NCBI GenBank assembly: GCA_009746045.1
Contig: RPFO01000312.1
Location: forward strand, 3,750,214 to 3,772,713
Length of the DNA stretch: 22,500 bases
Source of the DNA: Mesostigma viride
Lineage: Eukaryota > Streptophyta > Mesostigmatophyceae > Mesostigmatales > Mesostigmataceae
Direction of reading: 5' to 3'
The notes under the pieces were generated by a model that ran no database searches, was not told the DNA's origin, and saw nothing but the letters and a program-made list of their open reading frames with translations. Position 1 is the stretch's first letter. Every line of letters starts with the position of its first letter. This document shows positions 10,618 to 19,563 of this stretch, one piece after another. A program made the position numbers and the translations under genes.

Positions 10618-10694
10618 CATCTTGATACCCTAGGCTTAGCAGGGATTACCTACTGGCTATATTTGGAATAATCGTACACCTATTTACCTGGAAA

Positions 10695-10710
10695 AATGCC
10701 AATGACTACT
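10695..10710. repeat. Target-site duplication of the L1 element, right copy
   Basis: Exact copy of 3884-3899. It fixes the 3' end of the L1 at about 10694. The bases before it are GAAA, so at most a four- or five-base A tail is possible. Confidence 0.85.
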
Positions 10711-10834
10711 AGGTAACAACGCACCCGGGTGGCCGGCCACGTTATGGGCCAGTCGGTCAGTCAGTCCGTGCAGTTCCACCTTGTTTGTACAAGGTACGCT
10801 ACCAGGTACGCTTACTTCGTGCGTGTTCATATTA
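10711..10834. other. Short unique intergenic sequence
   Basis: Flanking DNA between the L1 target duplication and the TA-flanked element, with small GTACAAGGTACGCTACCAGG-like repeats. By inference it was contiguous with 3678-3899 before the L1 inserted. Confidence 0.5.
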
Positions 10835-11116
10835 CCGTAGTGGTCAAAATCACTTTGCGACAAACCTCTTTGCGAATCGACCTCGCAAACTACTTTTCAT
10901 GGGCTTCATTTTGGGTCGCAAAGTTCAAAACTTACCGCGTCGCGCCTGCGCCGTGCCGCACGCAGACAGGTAGAACGAACGCGTGGCGCCAAAACTTTCG
11001 CGCCTTTTGTCACTTATCATGCGAAAGCCAAAGGTTTCACAGGTCGGACAAATATAAATGATATTTGGCCGTATTTGCGCATTTGATTTATAAATGTTGC
11101 ATATTTAGTCCACTAA

Positions 11117-11340
11117 ATGTATCCAACGGCGAAAAAGTTTTCACCAAAATATTTAGATGTATCCAACGGCGAAAAAGTTTTCACCAAAATATTTAGATGT
11201 ATCCAACGGCGAAAAAGTTTTCACCAAAATATTTAGATGTATCCAACGGCGAAAAAGTTTTCACCAAAACATCTAAATTAATCCAACGGCGAAAAAGTTT
11301 TCACCAAAACATCTAAATTAATCCAACGGCGAAACCGGCT
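11117..11340. repeat. 40-bp tandem array A, six copies
   Basis: ATCCAACGGCGAAAAAGTTT starts at 11121, 11161, 11201, 11241 and 11281, with a truncated sixth copy at 11321. The last copies change ATTTAGATGT to ATCTAAATTA. Each unit includes the imperfect palindrome GGCGAAAAAGTTTTCACC. Confidence 0.93.
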
Positions 11341-11473
11341 TTGAATATTTAAATGAATCTAAATGAATATTTAAATACTCGTGCCGCCAGGGCCTTTAAC
11401 TTAAACATCTGAAGTTTCAGTCTGAACTGGCCGCGTCTGCGAAACGAATGGCATTTCGGCAAAAAATATTTGG

Positions 11474-11692
11474 ATTCATCCAACGGTGAAAAAGTTTTCA
11501 CCAAAATATTTAGATGTATCCAACGGCGAAAAAGTTTTCACCAAAATATTTAGATGTATCCAACGGCGAAAAAGTTTTCACCAAAATATTTAGATGTATC
11601 CAACGGCGAAAAAGTTTTCACCAAAATATTTAGATGTATCCAACGGCGAAAACGTTTTCACCAAAACATCTAAATTAATCCAACGGCGACCG
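11474..11692. repeat. 40-bp tandem array B, six copies
   Basis: Same unit and orientation as array A, with ATCCAACGG starting at 11478, 11518, 11558, 11598, 11638 and 11678. As in array A, the last boundary is the ATCTAAATTA variant followed by a copy cut short at ...GCGACCGG. The two arrays are separated by about 130 bp of AT-rich sequence. Confidence 0.92.
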
Positions 11693-12001
11693 GTAAGCAG
11701 CCAAAAGTATTTGAATCATATTTTATTTATATTTGTCCGACCTGTGAAAGGTTTAGGCTTGTGCAGCCATGTCTTGGCACGATGGCAGAAGAGCGGGGAG
11801 GCCGGCAGGCCAGCAGGCAGTCAAGCCTGCTGGCCTATAAATTTACAACATCGAGTACCTGCCAGTTGCCACTGACCATAAACAAGTCGATGGGCTCGCA
11901 AACCTAAAACTTTGCCTTCATTTTGGGTCGCAAACTATAAATTTCACCCTGTTTTGGGGTCGCAAAGTAGGTTTGTCGCAAAGTGATTTTGACCACTACG
12001 G

Positions 12002-12428
12002 TACGGCTCTATACGGAGGTACCAGGCTCCGTAGGCGGATGCTTGGGCGCTTGTGCTCTTGGATTATAGTGACCGTGACGGCCTAATTTAGAGCTGCGCG
12101 ATGGTGGACAAATCACGGGACGAAATATTCCCTCAGCAAATCCCTATTCCAGTCCAATTGTATCAATAACGCTGGTAATATTCAGGGAATGGAAGCTACC
12201 TTTTACACGAGACTCGACGAGTAAAGCAATTCAATTTTGAAGGGATCATTTCCCGAGTCTTGGCGACGCACGAAGCGTGCTTTCGTGGTCCCATTTGAAT
12301 GTATAGCCACATTGCGTAGACACGTGGAAACATACTGGCGTAAATTCTTGAATATCATGCAATTGTTGGATGCAGACAAACCAATTACGAGAAATTAGTA
12401 TTTCTTTTCAAACAGAGGCAGAATTAAA
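12002..12428. other. Upstream region of the dynein light chain gene
   Basis: Apparently unique sequence between the TA element and the ATG at 12429. It probably holds the promoter and 5' UTR. No clear TATA box was found and no coding signal was seen. Confidence 0.5.
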
Positions 12429-15316
12429 ATGGCGTCAAAGCAGACTGATGTTGCCAAGCAGCCGCCTTTCGCGATCCAGCCAACGTTTAACAATAGGTAA
12501 GGGGGGGGGTAGGGTTAGCAGGTCACCTCCTTATTGGCTTTGTGCGCGTGGAAGCTATGGAAGGCTAGGGTGGCATAAACGGCATAACAGAGGCAATGCT
12601 CTGCGTGCATCACTATATATGATAGTTTTTAGCCCGTTACTTTCTCAAGAACGGGCCTGCGTGGTCGAGTGGTACCTGTGTAGGCTGCCATTGAGATTCC
12701 GTAAGTCGGCTTACCGCCTGGCTTTTGCGACCCCGCCGGCGATGCGAAACGTAGATTACTGCAGACTCCCGGCAGGGCAACGAAGTATGCCAGCTGGATG
12801 TTTCCAGCCGGCTTATAACCCGGTTGTTGGGAAAAGCCTATGCGATCTAGGCGAATACAGCCACGGGCGTGCCTCCAGCCATCCATGGCGGCCTCTTTCA
12901 CTTGACCGCCGTCCTCACCTGTCTCTATTTTCCCTCGGAACCCCACACATAAGCACACATGTGTGCCACATTGCTGGTCCTAACAGTTCCCTCAATTGCG
13001 GCTGTTTATTAATATTATCATTCACACGGCTGCTCCCAGGTTCCGCCAAGGGCGCGTGAAAGAGATCATCGCGTCAGTGCTCCAGAAGAAGCTGTCGGGC
13101 GTGCAGTACCACGCGGACAACACGTCCACGTGGACACGGGAGATCGCGGATGACATCAAGATCAAGCTAAAAGGTAGGGTAGGGATGGTCAAGGTGGGTG
13201 TACAGCCAATGTGGGTCAAGCTAAGGTGGGGGACGGTCATTAAAGGTGGGTATGCAGCCAAGGTAGGCTAAGCTAAGAGATGTGGGGGGGAAGAATACAA
13301 ATACATGAAGCTAGAAGGTGGGTCAAGCTAAAGGTAGTGAGTACAAAGTGAGTACAGCTAAAAGGTGGGTCAAGCTAAAAGGTAAGGAGTACAAAGTGGG
13401 TCCAGCCAAAAGGTGGGTCAAGCTTAAGGGTAGGGGGTACAAAGTCGGTACAGCCAAAAGGTGGGTCAAGCTAAAAGGTGGGGAGTAAAAGTGGGTACAG
13501 CTATAAGGTGGCTCAGGCTAAAGGGTAGGAGGTAGAAACTGGGTAGAGATACGTGGTTGGTCAAGCTAAAAGGTGGGGGTATAAAGTTGGTACTGTTAAT
13601 ACTTGCGTCAAGCTACAAGGTAGGGTTGAAAAAGTTGGTGAAGAGGTGGGTCAAGCTGACCAGGCAGGGGGTGCTGTAACAAGTTGTGTCTCGCTAAAAC
13701 GGGTGCGGTAAAGGTAAAAAGTGGGTGGGAAATTAAGAAGTACACGAAGCCAAGCGGTTGAGGCTAAAAGGTGGTTGGTGAAGCGTAAACCTGGGTGAGA
13801 TGCTCGGTGACCTAGTGGGATGTCCCTGTGCCCGCGTGTCTTGGCAGCTGGCTCAACGTATCCTGTTCTTCTATGAGAGTGTGCTGAAACAAGACCAACT
13901 GGGAATGGCAACGGAAGCCAAAGTCTGTTTTGACCCAGGGCAGTCATTGGTTGGTGGCCAAAGGCAACTTAAACTGTTTGCTGCAACGCAGCCAGCCAGG
14001 GAGACCCGCACTTTTCTCCTTGAAGGAACCCATGAGATGCTGTAACTACACAATCCCATCCCTCACAGATCTGTGTGAGATGGTCTGAGGCAGCGAACGC
14101 CGCAGATGATCAGACCCTGCCGATGCACGAGCAGCCTCGCAAGAGGGTTGCTGATTACGGTTGACTTGTGCCATTTGGTTTTTTTGGTGCCCATGATTGG
14201 AATATAATATACTTGTGTTGTTGCGTGGTAATGGCAGTGGTAACAATTGGTTAAACGCAGGCATCAACCCAGTAAAGAAAAGTATGAATGAGTCAGGGGG
14301 GGGCGTACAGGCGGTCGCGTGTCATTTCAGTCAGCCCAGTCAGCCTGCTGTTAGCCATGTTCATGGCTGCCGGCCACCTGTGCATCCCATGATTATAGGC
14401 TTCTCCCCCCCAAAGGCAGGGAGTGTGTAACAATCGGAGTTTACACCTTTGATTGCGCGCACATGCCACATTCCCGCCACGTCGGCGCTGGTGTCAGGAA
14501 CTCGAGCAGCTCGCTTATCAAGCTCTGCTGATGGAATGCACCCTGGATGGGGAAAATAGGGGGGAGGGGGGGGGTAGAATGTACGTATGCCTTAACCAGA
14601 AGGTCTTTGGATTTAGTTGCGTCTTCCTGCCACCAGTCGCTAGTGACCTCGTGCTAGTACATCCCTTGTTTCACGAGAGGAGGCGCTGACTTGAGTTTTC
14701 GCACTATTCAATAGCATAGACAGCCAACATCTCGTAAACACCCAATATGTCACCCCACAACGCTCTTTGCTTTATTTGGCTCATTGGAAGAGTTTTCGGT
14801 GGTGCTGGTCAAGCAAGGGCAGATAGCAACATGGCAAGGATTTGTAGCAATTACTGCAAAGCCTGATCAACGACGACAACCCTGCTACAGCTGCCGTCGT
14901 ACAAAGGCCAAAAAGCACTTCGTGCCCACGCAAACAGGGACCGCCTTACCACATGCGGGGAGGGCAAAGTCTACGACCTGATTCTCGGTTGCAGCATATC
15001 ATGCCCAACATCTTCAGCATCCAACCCCCAGGGTTGCCTTGCGAAGCCCAAGCCCCTTTAGGATGCTAAGCAGTGTCTGCCTGTCTGTCTGTATCCTGCC
15101 ATGGTTTTCCTGCCCCCTCTGCGCACCCCACCAGAGATGGAGCTGGAGCGCTACAAGTTTGTTGTGCAGGTCGTGATCGGGGAGCAGCGGGGGGAGGGCG
15201 TGCGCATGGGGTGTCGCTGCTTCTGGGACCCCAACACGGACGCGTATGCCGAAGACGTATTCGTGAACGAGAGCATATTCTGCGTGGCTGCGGCGTTTGG
15301 CATCTATTTATACTGA
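12429..15316 (+). CDS. Tctex1-domain dynein light chain (Tctex2b/TCTEX1D2 type)
   Basis: Complete three-exon gene encoding 127 aa. Exon 1 is 12429-12496 (MASKQTDVAKQPPFAIQPTF..., donor GTAAGG). Exon 2 is 13040-13173 (FRQGRVKEIIASVLQKKL..., acceptor CCCAG, donor GTAGGG). Exon 3 is 15135-15316, ending in TGA. Phases match at both joins (AG|G and G|AG). The order 'I-P-F-N-N-R-F-R' then ERYKFVVQVVIGEQRGEGVR and FCVAAAFG is the hallmark of TCTEX1D2/DYNLT2B, the Tctex2b group. In this family the protein is a light chain of retrograde IFT dynein and of the I1 inner arm, placing it in the cilium. Human TCTEX1D2 is a little longer (142 aa) because of its N-terminus. Introns are 543 and 1961 bp. A 35-bp TE-derived fragment begins four bases after the stop codon. 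Confidence 0.93.
13175..13640. repeat. Degenerate intronic minisatellite
   Basis: Many imperfect repeats of AAGGTGGGTCAAGCTAAAAG interleaved with GTACAAAGTGGGTACAGCC variants, period roughly 40-50 bp, starting right at the donor of dynein light chain intron 2. The first repeat resembles the exon-intron junction itself (CAAGCTAAAAGGTAGGG). Confidence 0.82.
13641..15134. other. Rest of dynein light chain intron 2
   Basis: The minisatellite fades until about 13800. Beyond it are short unrecognised ORFs (for example plus 13800-14045) and G-runs at 14296-14304 and 14560-14574. No exon is needed here, because exons 2 and 3 join in frame to give a contiguous Tctex1 domain. Confidence 0.6.
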
Positions 15317-16333
15317 GCAGATTTCTGGCCTGCGCTGGTTGTCTCCTTGATACGGGGCAGCTGCAGAGAAGCTGGAAAGGCAGGTCTGGACATACGGGGA
15401 ACTTGTCCGGATCTGAGTGATGGGTGAAGTGATGAGCGTCTTTCTCAAGAAGACACTGGGCACCATGGTGACATCAGTGTAGACCTCAGGGCGCCATCAT
15501 GGTTGTACAAATGTGTGTGCTTGGTAAGCAGCTTGCTACCAAATGAGACAACCAGCGATGGACTTGCATGCTTGATCCGTACCGTGGTCATAGACATGCC
15601 ATGGTAATGGACTTTGCCCATTGTACCCACATATATTTGGATCTGGGATGACCTAACAATGCTGCTGGCTGATGTGTAAGTGCTACCATCCAAATGCGGG
15701 CTGCTGGGGGGACGGGAGGTAACTGAGTTATGAGGTTGGAATGCATGGCTGTGCCTATTTCATGTTGGCCACTGAGCGATGCATGGTACGCGAGCTTGTT
15801 CAGAGTGCCACCCGAGCTGGCAAAGCTGGCAAATGCTGGCTCAAGGCATTGTCGCTTGCGTGTCACCTCGGAAAGCTGCTGGTTGGTTGCCTCATCGCAC
15901 ATTTGAAATATTGTGCGCGACGTGGAATAACTCTGTTGTTATCACTACTATGAATTTTTTAAAAAAATCAACGTAGGCAATCGTAGTTGTCTCACTTGAT
16001 AAACGTAGACAATTAGGCGTTTGCATAGCGGGATATCAACAAGGCCACAAGGGAACCGTGTATAGAAAGGACGTTGGACCGCCATGGATGCATCCAGGAA
16101 TACTTGTCTCACTTAGCATAGAAACAAACGCCCTGATCACGCAAGAATGATTGTATATAAGCTCTACAAACAGGTCGTGGACCGGCTGGATGGTGTAGTA
16201 TCTCCGCACATCTGAACCCTGTGATGCCAGATCTCCTTTGCGGCCGTTCCGAGCTTGGCATTGAATTCGTTGACCACACCGTCGCGTCGCTGCAGCGCAA
16301 CCCGATGTTTTCTGGCATACGCAATACACAAGG
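15317..16333. other. Downstream of dynein light chain; TE debris
   Basis: 15320-15353 carries the recurring L1-derived fragment ending CTCCTTGATACG. A TGTAA, the poly(A) signal used by many green algae, occurs at 15675-15679, but its use is unproven. From about 15984 (TTGTCTCACTTGATAAACG) to 16333 the sequence has remote similarity to the foldback element further right; for example GCCCTGATCACGCAAG near 16130 resembles GCCCTGATCAAGCAAG near 16709. Minus-strand ORFs at 16419-16036 and 15902-15588 are unrecognised. Confidence 0.5.
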
Positions 16334-16464
16334 CGCGACACATTTCCATCACCATTCATCTTCATCATCCTGAACGACTCAAACACGCGGACAAGATAAC
16401 GGCAGGCTCGAGCTACCATGGTCCGGATTCTCCCGATTTAATTCTGGCCTGCGCTGGTTGTCTC
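16334..16464 (+). repeat. Chimeric repeat module with L1-derived end, copy 1
   Basis: ACACATTTCCATCACCATTC...GGCAGGCTCGAG is fused to about 55 bp that match L1 coding bases 9908-9960 (CGAGCTACCATGGTCCGGAT through CTGGTTGTCTC). The same fusion recurs at 18171-18292 and, inverted, at 18328-18455. Confidence 0.85.
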
Positions 16465-16580
16465 AATCCTCGATACGCGGGCTTTTGGTTCCCACCGCAC
16501 ATTTGAAAGTGCTGTCCTCCAGATTTTTGCCTTCGCACCATGTGCAGTTCTTGGACGTTTGGAATCATGGCATGGCGAAC

Positions 16581-16802
16581 GTAATGACTGACTAGCTAGA
16601 CCTTTTCAGTGGTTTTCCATTTGCGTTCGTAACTGCATGGTGGGAGAGCGATCGCAGCAATGGTGCTCACCACTAGACACTCCCGGCCAGTTAGGCTCGA
16701 AACACGTGCCCTGATCAAGCAAGCTGTTTCCGGCCCCACCGTCCAGGTCATCTAGTCGCTCTACACGTAAGCCACCCATAATTTCAATGCACAAGGCTAC
16801 AC
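16581..16802. repeat. Outer arm of foldback element, left
   Basis: Starts GTAATGACTGACTAGCTAGA and runs to CAATGCACAAGGCTACAC. It is repeated in reverse complement at 18450-18675. The reverse strand has a short ORF (VERLDDLDGGAGNSLLDQG) also seen in the other arm; it is not a recognised family. The RTE insertion separates this arm from its continuation at 18173-18292. Confidence 0.85.
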
Positions 16803-18162
16803 TCTTCATTTGACTATATCAAGGCCTTTGACACGGTCCTCTGGGAGGCTCTTTGGGCCATCCTAGCTCTGGATCGGGTGCCACCAGCGTTTATTGCTGC
16901 CATTCAGCAACTGTATGAGGGCTCACAGGCAGTAGTGCGGACTGCGGAAGGCACCAGGTGCCCCACCATTCCCCCTTCACCACGGGGTGTGGCAAGGTTG
17001 TGTCCTGTCCCCATACCTGTTCATTACCGTCGTGGATCACGTCATGCGCCGAGCACGTGCGCGCTTTACTGCTTCGAGCCAGGCTTGGACATCCTTAACG
17101 AGAAAGAGCACGGGGGGGTTAAACCTGGCTACCGCCTGGCCGACCTGATTTATGCGGATGACACCACCCTCATCGCGCGCCCCGAGCACATTCAGACCTG
17201 GCTGGACTGTCTGGGCCTGGAGGCGAGGGCGGTGGGGTTGGAGATTAGTGTCAAAACTGAGGCGATGGTGATTGGAGCCTCCAGTACACCGCCGCTGCCG
17301 CGCCTGCTCGACGGGACGACGGTCCCGTTCCGCGATCGCTTCAAACTGTTGGGGAGTTGGCTCCCTGACACCGCCGACGATGTGGACACCCGCATCGGCC
17401 TGGCCTGGGCTAGGCTTCGTTCGCTCAACACCTACTGGCGCTCCAAGGGCCTGGGCGAGCACCGCAAGCGCATGCTCTTCAAGGTCCTCGTCCTCACGGT
17501 GCTCACGTATGGCGCCGAGGCCTGGACACTCACACCCACACTGGCAGCTAGGCTAGACGGCACAGTTTAGGGGATGCTCCGACAGGTCCTGAACGTAGGG
17601 TTTTCCAAGCGCCCGTCATCAGAGTCTTTGTATCAGGGCATGCCTTGTATTTCGGACGAGATTAGACATGCGTAGGATCTAGCATTTGTAGGACACCTTG
17701 CTCGCACCAGCCAGGTCGACACCGCCCTTGGTCTGGCAGGCCCCCAGTGGCTTGGCCAGCCAGGGCGGCACATTCTGACCTGGCCTGGCCCCAAGGGCAT
17801 TCCCAAAAGGGTAGGGAAACATGTCACGAACTACGTCCAGATGTTGCTGGATGACCTACTGGTCCCAGCCCAGTTTGAATACCGCATCCACTCTCTCTCC
17901 CTTCTTTGGACTGCCATGCAGAACAAGACGCGGTGGAAGAAGATTGTCAAGGCTCACACGCCCGACCCTACAGGTGGGCAAGCCACCTCACCCCAAGAGG
18001 CGGAGGCGTTTTGATGAGTAGGGCAGTTAGGATTTTTCTAGACTAGATAGATTAGCGTTAGGATAGTCAGATTACGCGGCTCTCTCCACCACCACCCATC
18101 AAGGAATATGTGCTACATGATCTCCCAACGGAGGCATGTTATAATATATTTTAATTTAATTT
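16803..18162 (+). mobile_element. 5'-truncated RTE-like non-LTR retrotransposon
   Basis: Flanked by the 10-bp target duplication AAGGCTACAC (16793-16802 and 18163-18172). The left end cuts into the RT coding region at the first catalytic block; the right end is AT-rich (TTATAATATATTTTAATTTA), as is usual for RTE elements. After removing it the foldback arm reads continuously into ATTTCCATCACC. The clade assignment rests on RT motif style only; related clades are possible. Confidence 0.85.
16804..18014 (+). pseudogene. RTE-like reverse transcriptase (truncated, broken)
   Basis: Reads FDYIKAFDTVLWEAL at the truncated start (first catalytic Asp). The block GVWQGCVLSPYLF near 16985-17025 is in a shifted frame, which later shifts back. 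Then come LADLIYADDTTLIARP (catalytic YADD at about 17149-17162), FKLLGSWLPDT and VLTVLTYGAEAWTLTP. In-frame TAG codons lie at 17568-17570 and 17673-17675. Homology continues to MQNKTRW and the TGA at 18012-18014. At least two frameshifts plus two stops make it inactive. Confidence 0.88.
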
Positions 18163-18170
18163 AAGGCTAC

Positions 18171-18292
18171 ACATTTCCATCACCATTCATCTTCATCATC
18201 CTCAACGACTTGAACACGCGGGCAAGATAACGGCAGGCTCGAGCTACAGTGGTCCGGAATCTCCCGATTTCTGGCCTGCGCTGGTTGTCTCC
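18171..18292 (+). repeat. Inner arm of foldback element with L1-derived end, left
   Basis: ACATTTCCATCACCATTCAT through CTCGAGCTACAGTGG to CTGGTTGTCTCC. It pairs with 18328-18452 as an inverted repeat across a 35-bp AT-rich loop (18293-18327). With the outer arm (16581-16802) it makes a left arm of about 340 bp. Confidence 0.87.
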
Positions 18293-18327
18293 TAGCTTGG
18301 TATTAAATTAACTAAATTATATATCAA

Positions 18328-18675
18328 GGAGACAACCAGCGCAGGCCAGAAATCGGGAGATTCCGGACCATATGGTAGCTCGAGCCTGCCGTGATCTTGT
18401 CAGCGTTTTCGAGTCGTTGAGGATGATGAATATGAATGGAGATGGAAATGTGTAGCCTAGTGCATTGAAATTATGGCTGGCTTACGTGTAGAGCGACTAG
18501 ATGACCTGGACGGTGGGGCCGGAAACAGCATGCTTGATCAGGGCGTGTGTTTCGAGCCTAACTGGCCGGGAGTGTCTAGTGGTGAGCACCATGGCTGCGA
18601 TCGCTCTCCCACCATTTACGAGGAAATACCCGCAAATGGAAAACCACTGAAAAGGTCTAGCTAGTCAGTCATTAC
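18328..18675 (-). repeat. Right arm of the foldback element
   Basis: Reverse complement of 18171-18292 followed, without interruption, by the reverse complement of 16581-16802. It begins GGAGACAACCAGCGCAGGCC and ends CTAGCTAGTCAGTCATTAC. Because this arm lacks the RTE, it shows the pre-insertion state. A short ORF (plus 18473-18664) has no recognised family. No target duplication of the foldback itself could be identified. Confidence 0.87.
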
Positions 18676-18974
18676 TTAATTACATAGACCATCTTCCCGG
18701 GGACTTGGCCTTTGATTAAGTGAGACAACGTATCAAGGAGACAACCAGCGCAGGCCAGAAAGAAACGTATAGTTTGATGTCCATGTCCGAGAGGCAGCTA
18801 GGAGGTAGTACAAGTGGGCATATACTTCTAGCTGTAACTACACCTCCCGGATCCGGCCCGACTACCACCACTCGACCACGAGAATGCTCCCTCTCTCCCA
18901 CCGATTGCATGCAGAACTTGTAAATTCCAGACCCTCAGATATCGAATCGCACGGCCCGACAGACGCCGGGTACA
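18676..18974. other. TE-flanking sequence with isolated motif copy
   Basis: 18729-18762 is another inverted copy of the L1-derived end (CGTATCAAGGAGACAACCAG...), here without the rest of the foldback. The remaining sequence has no recognised feature. Confidence 0.55.
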
Positions 18975-19563
18975 CCCGAAGAACCGCACACATCACATTA
19001 AATTGAATTAAGCAATAACATGACTCCGTTGGGAGACTGATCATGTAGCACGTATTTCATTGCTGGTGATGGTGTGGTGGGGGGGAGCGGAGCTGCGAAA
19101 AACTGGCTAAGCTAACTCTAATGTAATCTAATCTAGTCTACCAAAATCATAGCTACTCTACTCAGCAAAGCGCACCTTCCTCCGGGGGGGGGGGCGGAGG
19201 GCATGCCTACAGGAGCTGGCGTTGGGCCTGGACATTGATGGTATTCCATCTCTTCTTGTTCTGCATGGTAGTCCAAGCTAGAAAGAGTCGCTGAATGCCA
19301 ACTGGTCTGAGATCATCGACGGAGAGACTGGCCATGGTAAGGAAGGGGGTTAAGGAAGGACGAGCATAACGCCATGGGCCAAAAAGGCTAGCCATAGCGA
19401 GGCGTGCATGCCTCACGACCACTGTCACAAACGATTTTTCCAGTTTTCCCACCAAGATGTCATGTGAAAGTCCGCAGGGTGTATCCGTGGCCAAACTTGC
19501 GGGGGTTCCTGAGCGTAGTTGAAGACGTTTCCTCTTGAGGATGCTCGCTGTTGCTATGATCAC
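18975..19563 (-). mobile_element. Second RTE-like 3' end, minus strand
   Basis: On the minus strand, MQNKKRW in the ORF ending at 19207 matches MQNKTRW of the first RTE-like copy. The following 3' UTR shares TGAGTAG, the AGACTAGATTAGATTACATT-type stretch, CGTGCTACATGATC, CTCCCAACGGAG and CATGTTAT with 18012-18143. It ends in an AT-rich tail near 18990. The 5' limit is uncertain, near 19560 or beyond, and only the C-terminal coding part is present. A G-run at 19182-19193 is noted. Confidence 0.72.

Larger units (their letters stand above)
3900..10694 (+). mobile_element. 5'-truncated L1-type non-LTR retrotransposon, interrupted
   Basis: Exact 16-bp target-site duplications flank this span. 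It encodes, in order, the linker before the reverse transcriptase, the RT domain, the thumb/C-terminal region and a zf-RVT-like zinc-binding C-terminus. The endonuclease domain is missing, as expected for 5' truncation during target-primed reverse transcription. A 3.45-kb DNA-transposon block (5771-9223) interrupts it; without that block the element is about 3.3 kb. The 3' end (after the TGA at 10615-10617) is a 77-bp untranslated tail ending CACCTATTTACCTGGAAA, with no long poly(A). Several frameshifts and one in-frame TAG show that the copy is dead. Confidence 0.88.
10835..12001. mobile_element. TA-flanked foldback-like DNA element
   Basis: Both ends begin CCGTAGTGGTCAAAATCACT and match perfectly for 33 bp as inverted repeats. 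Each is preceded by TA (10833-10834; 12002-12003), consistent with a TA target duplication of the Tc1/mariner kind. Subterminal zones repeat the word GGGTCGCAAA in both orientations. A second inverted pair (AGGTCGGACAAATATAAA near 11040 and its complement near 11726-11746) lies further in. The centre is two direct arrays of a 40-bp unit. No transposase ORF is present, so it would be non-autonomous. The superfamily is uncertain because a TA flank can occur by chance. Confidence 0.72.

Noticed and set aside
11117-11692. CRISPR-like array
   Set aside because: The 40-bp units are contiguous tandem copies without unique spacers and lie in a eukaryotic transposon.
12370-13059. 229-codon plus-strand ORF
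   Set aside because: It starts before and runs through exon 1 of the dynein light chain in a different frame and then through its intron; no family was recognised, while the spliced model gives a complete Tctex1 protein.
15445-15902. Minus-strand ORFs of 82 and 104 codons
   Set aside because: No recognised domain, no splice or neighbour support, and located in TE-rich sequence; described only as unrecognised.
17568-17675. In-frame TAG codons in the RTE copy, plus one in the L1 (4140), as a hint of TAG reassignment
   Set aside because: Only three codons, all in elements that also have frameshifts; the three host genes contain no in-frame TAG. Ordinary decay explains them.
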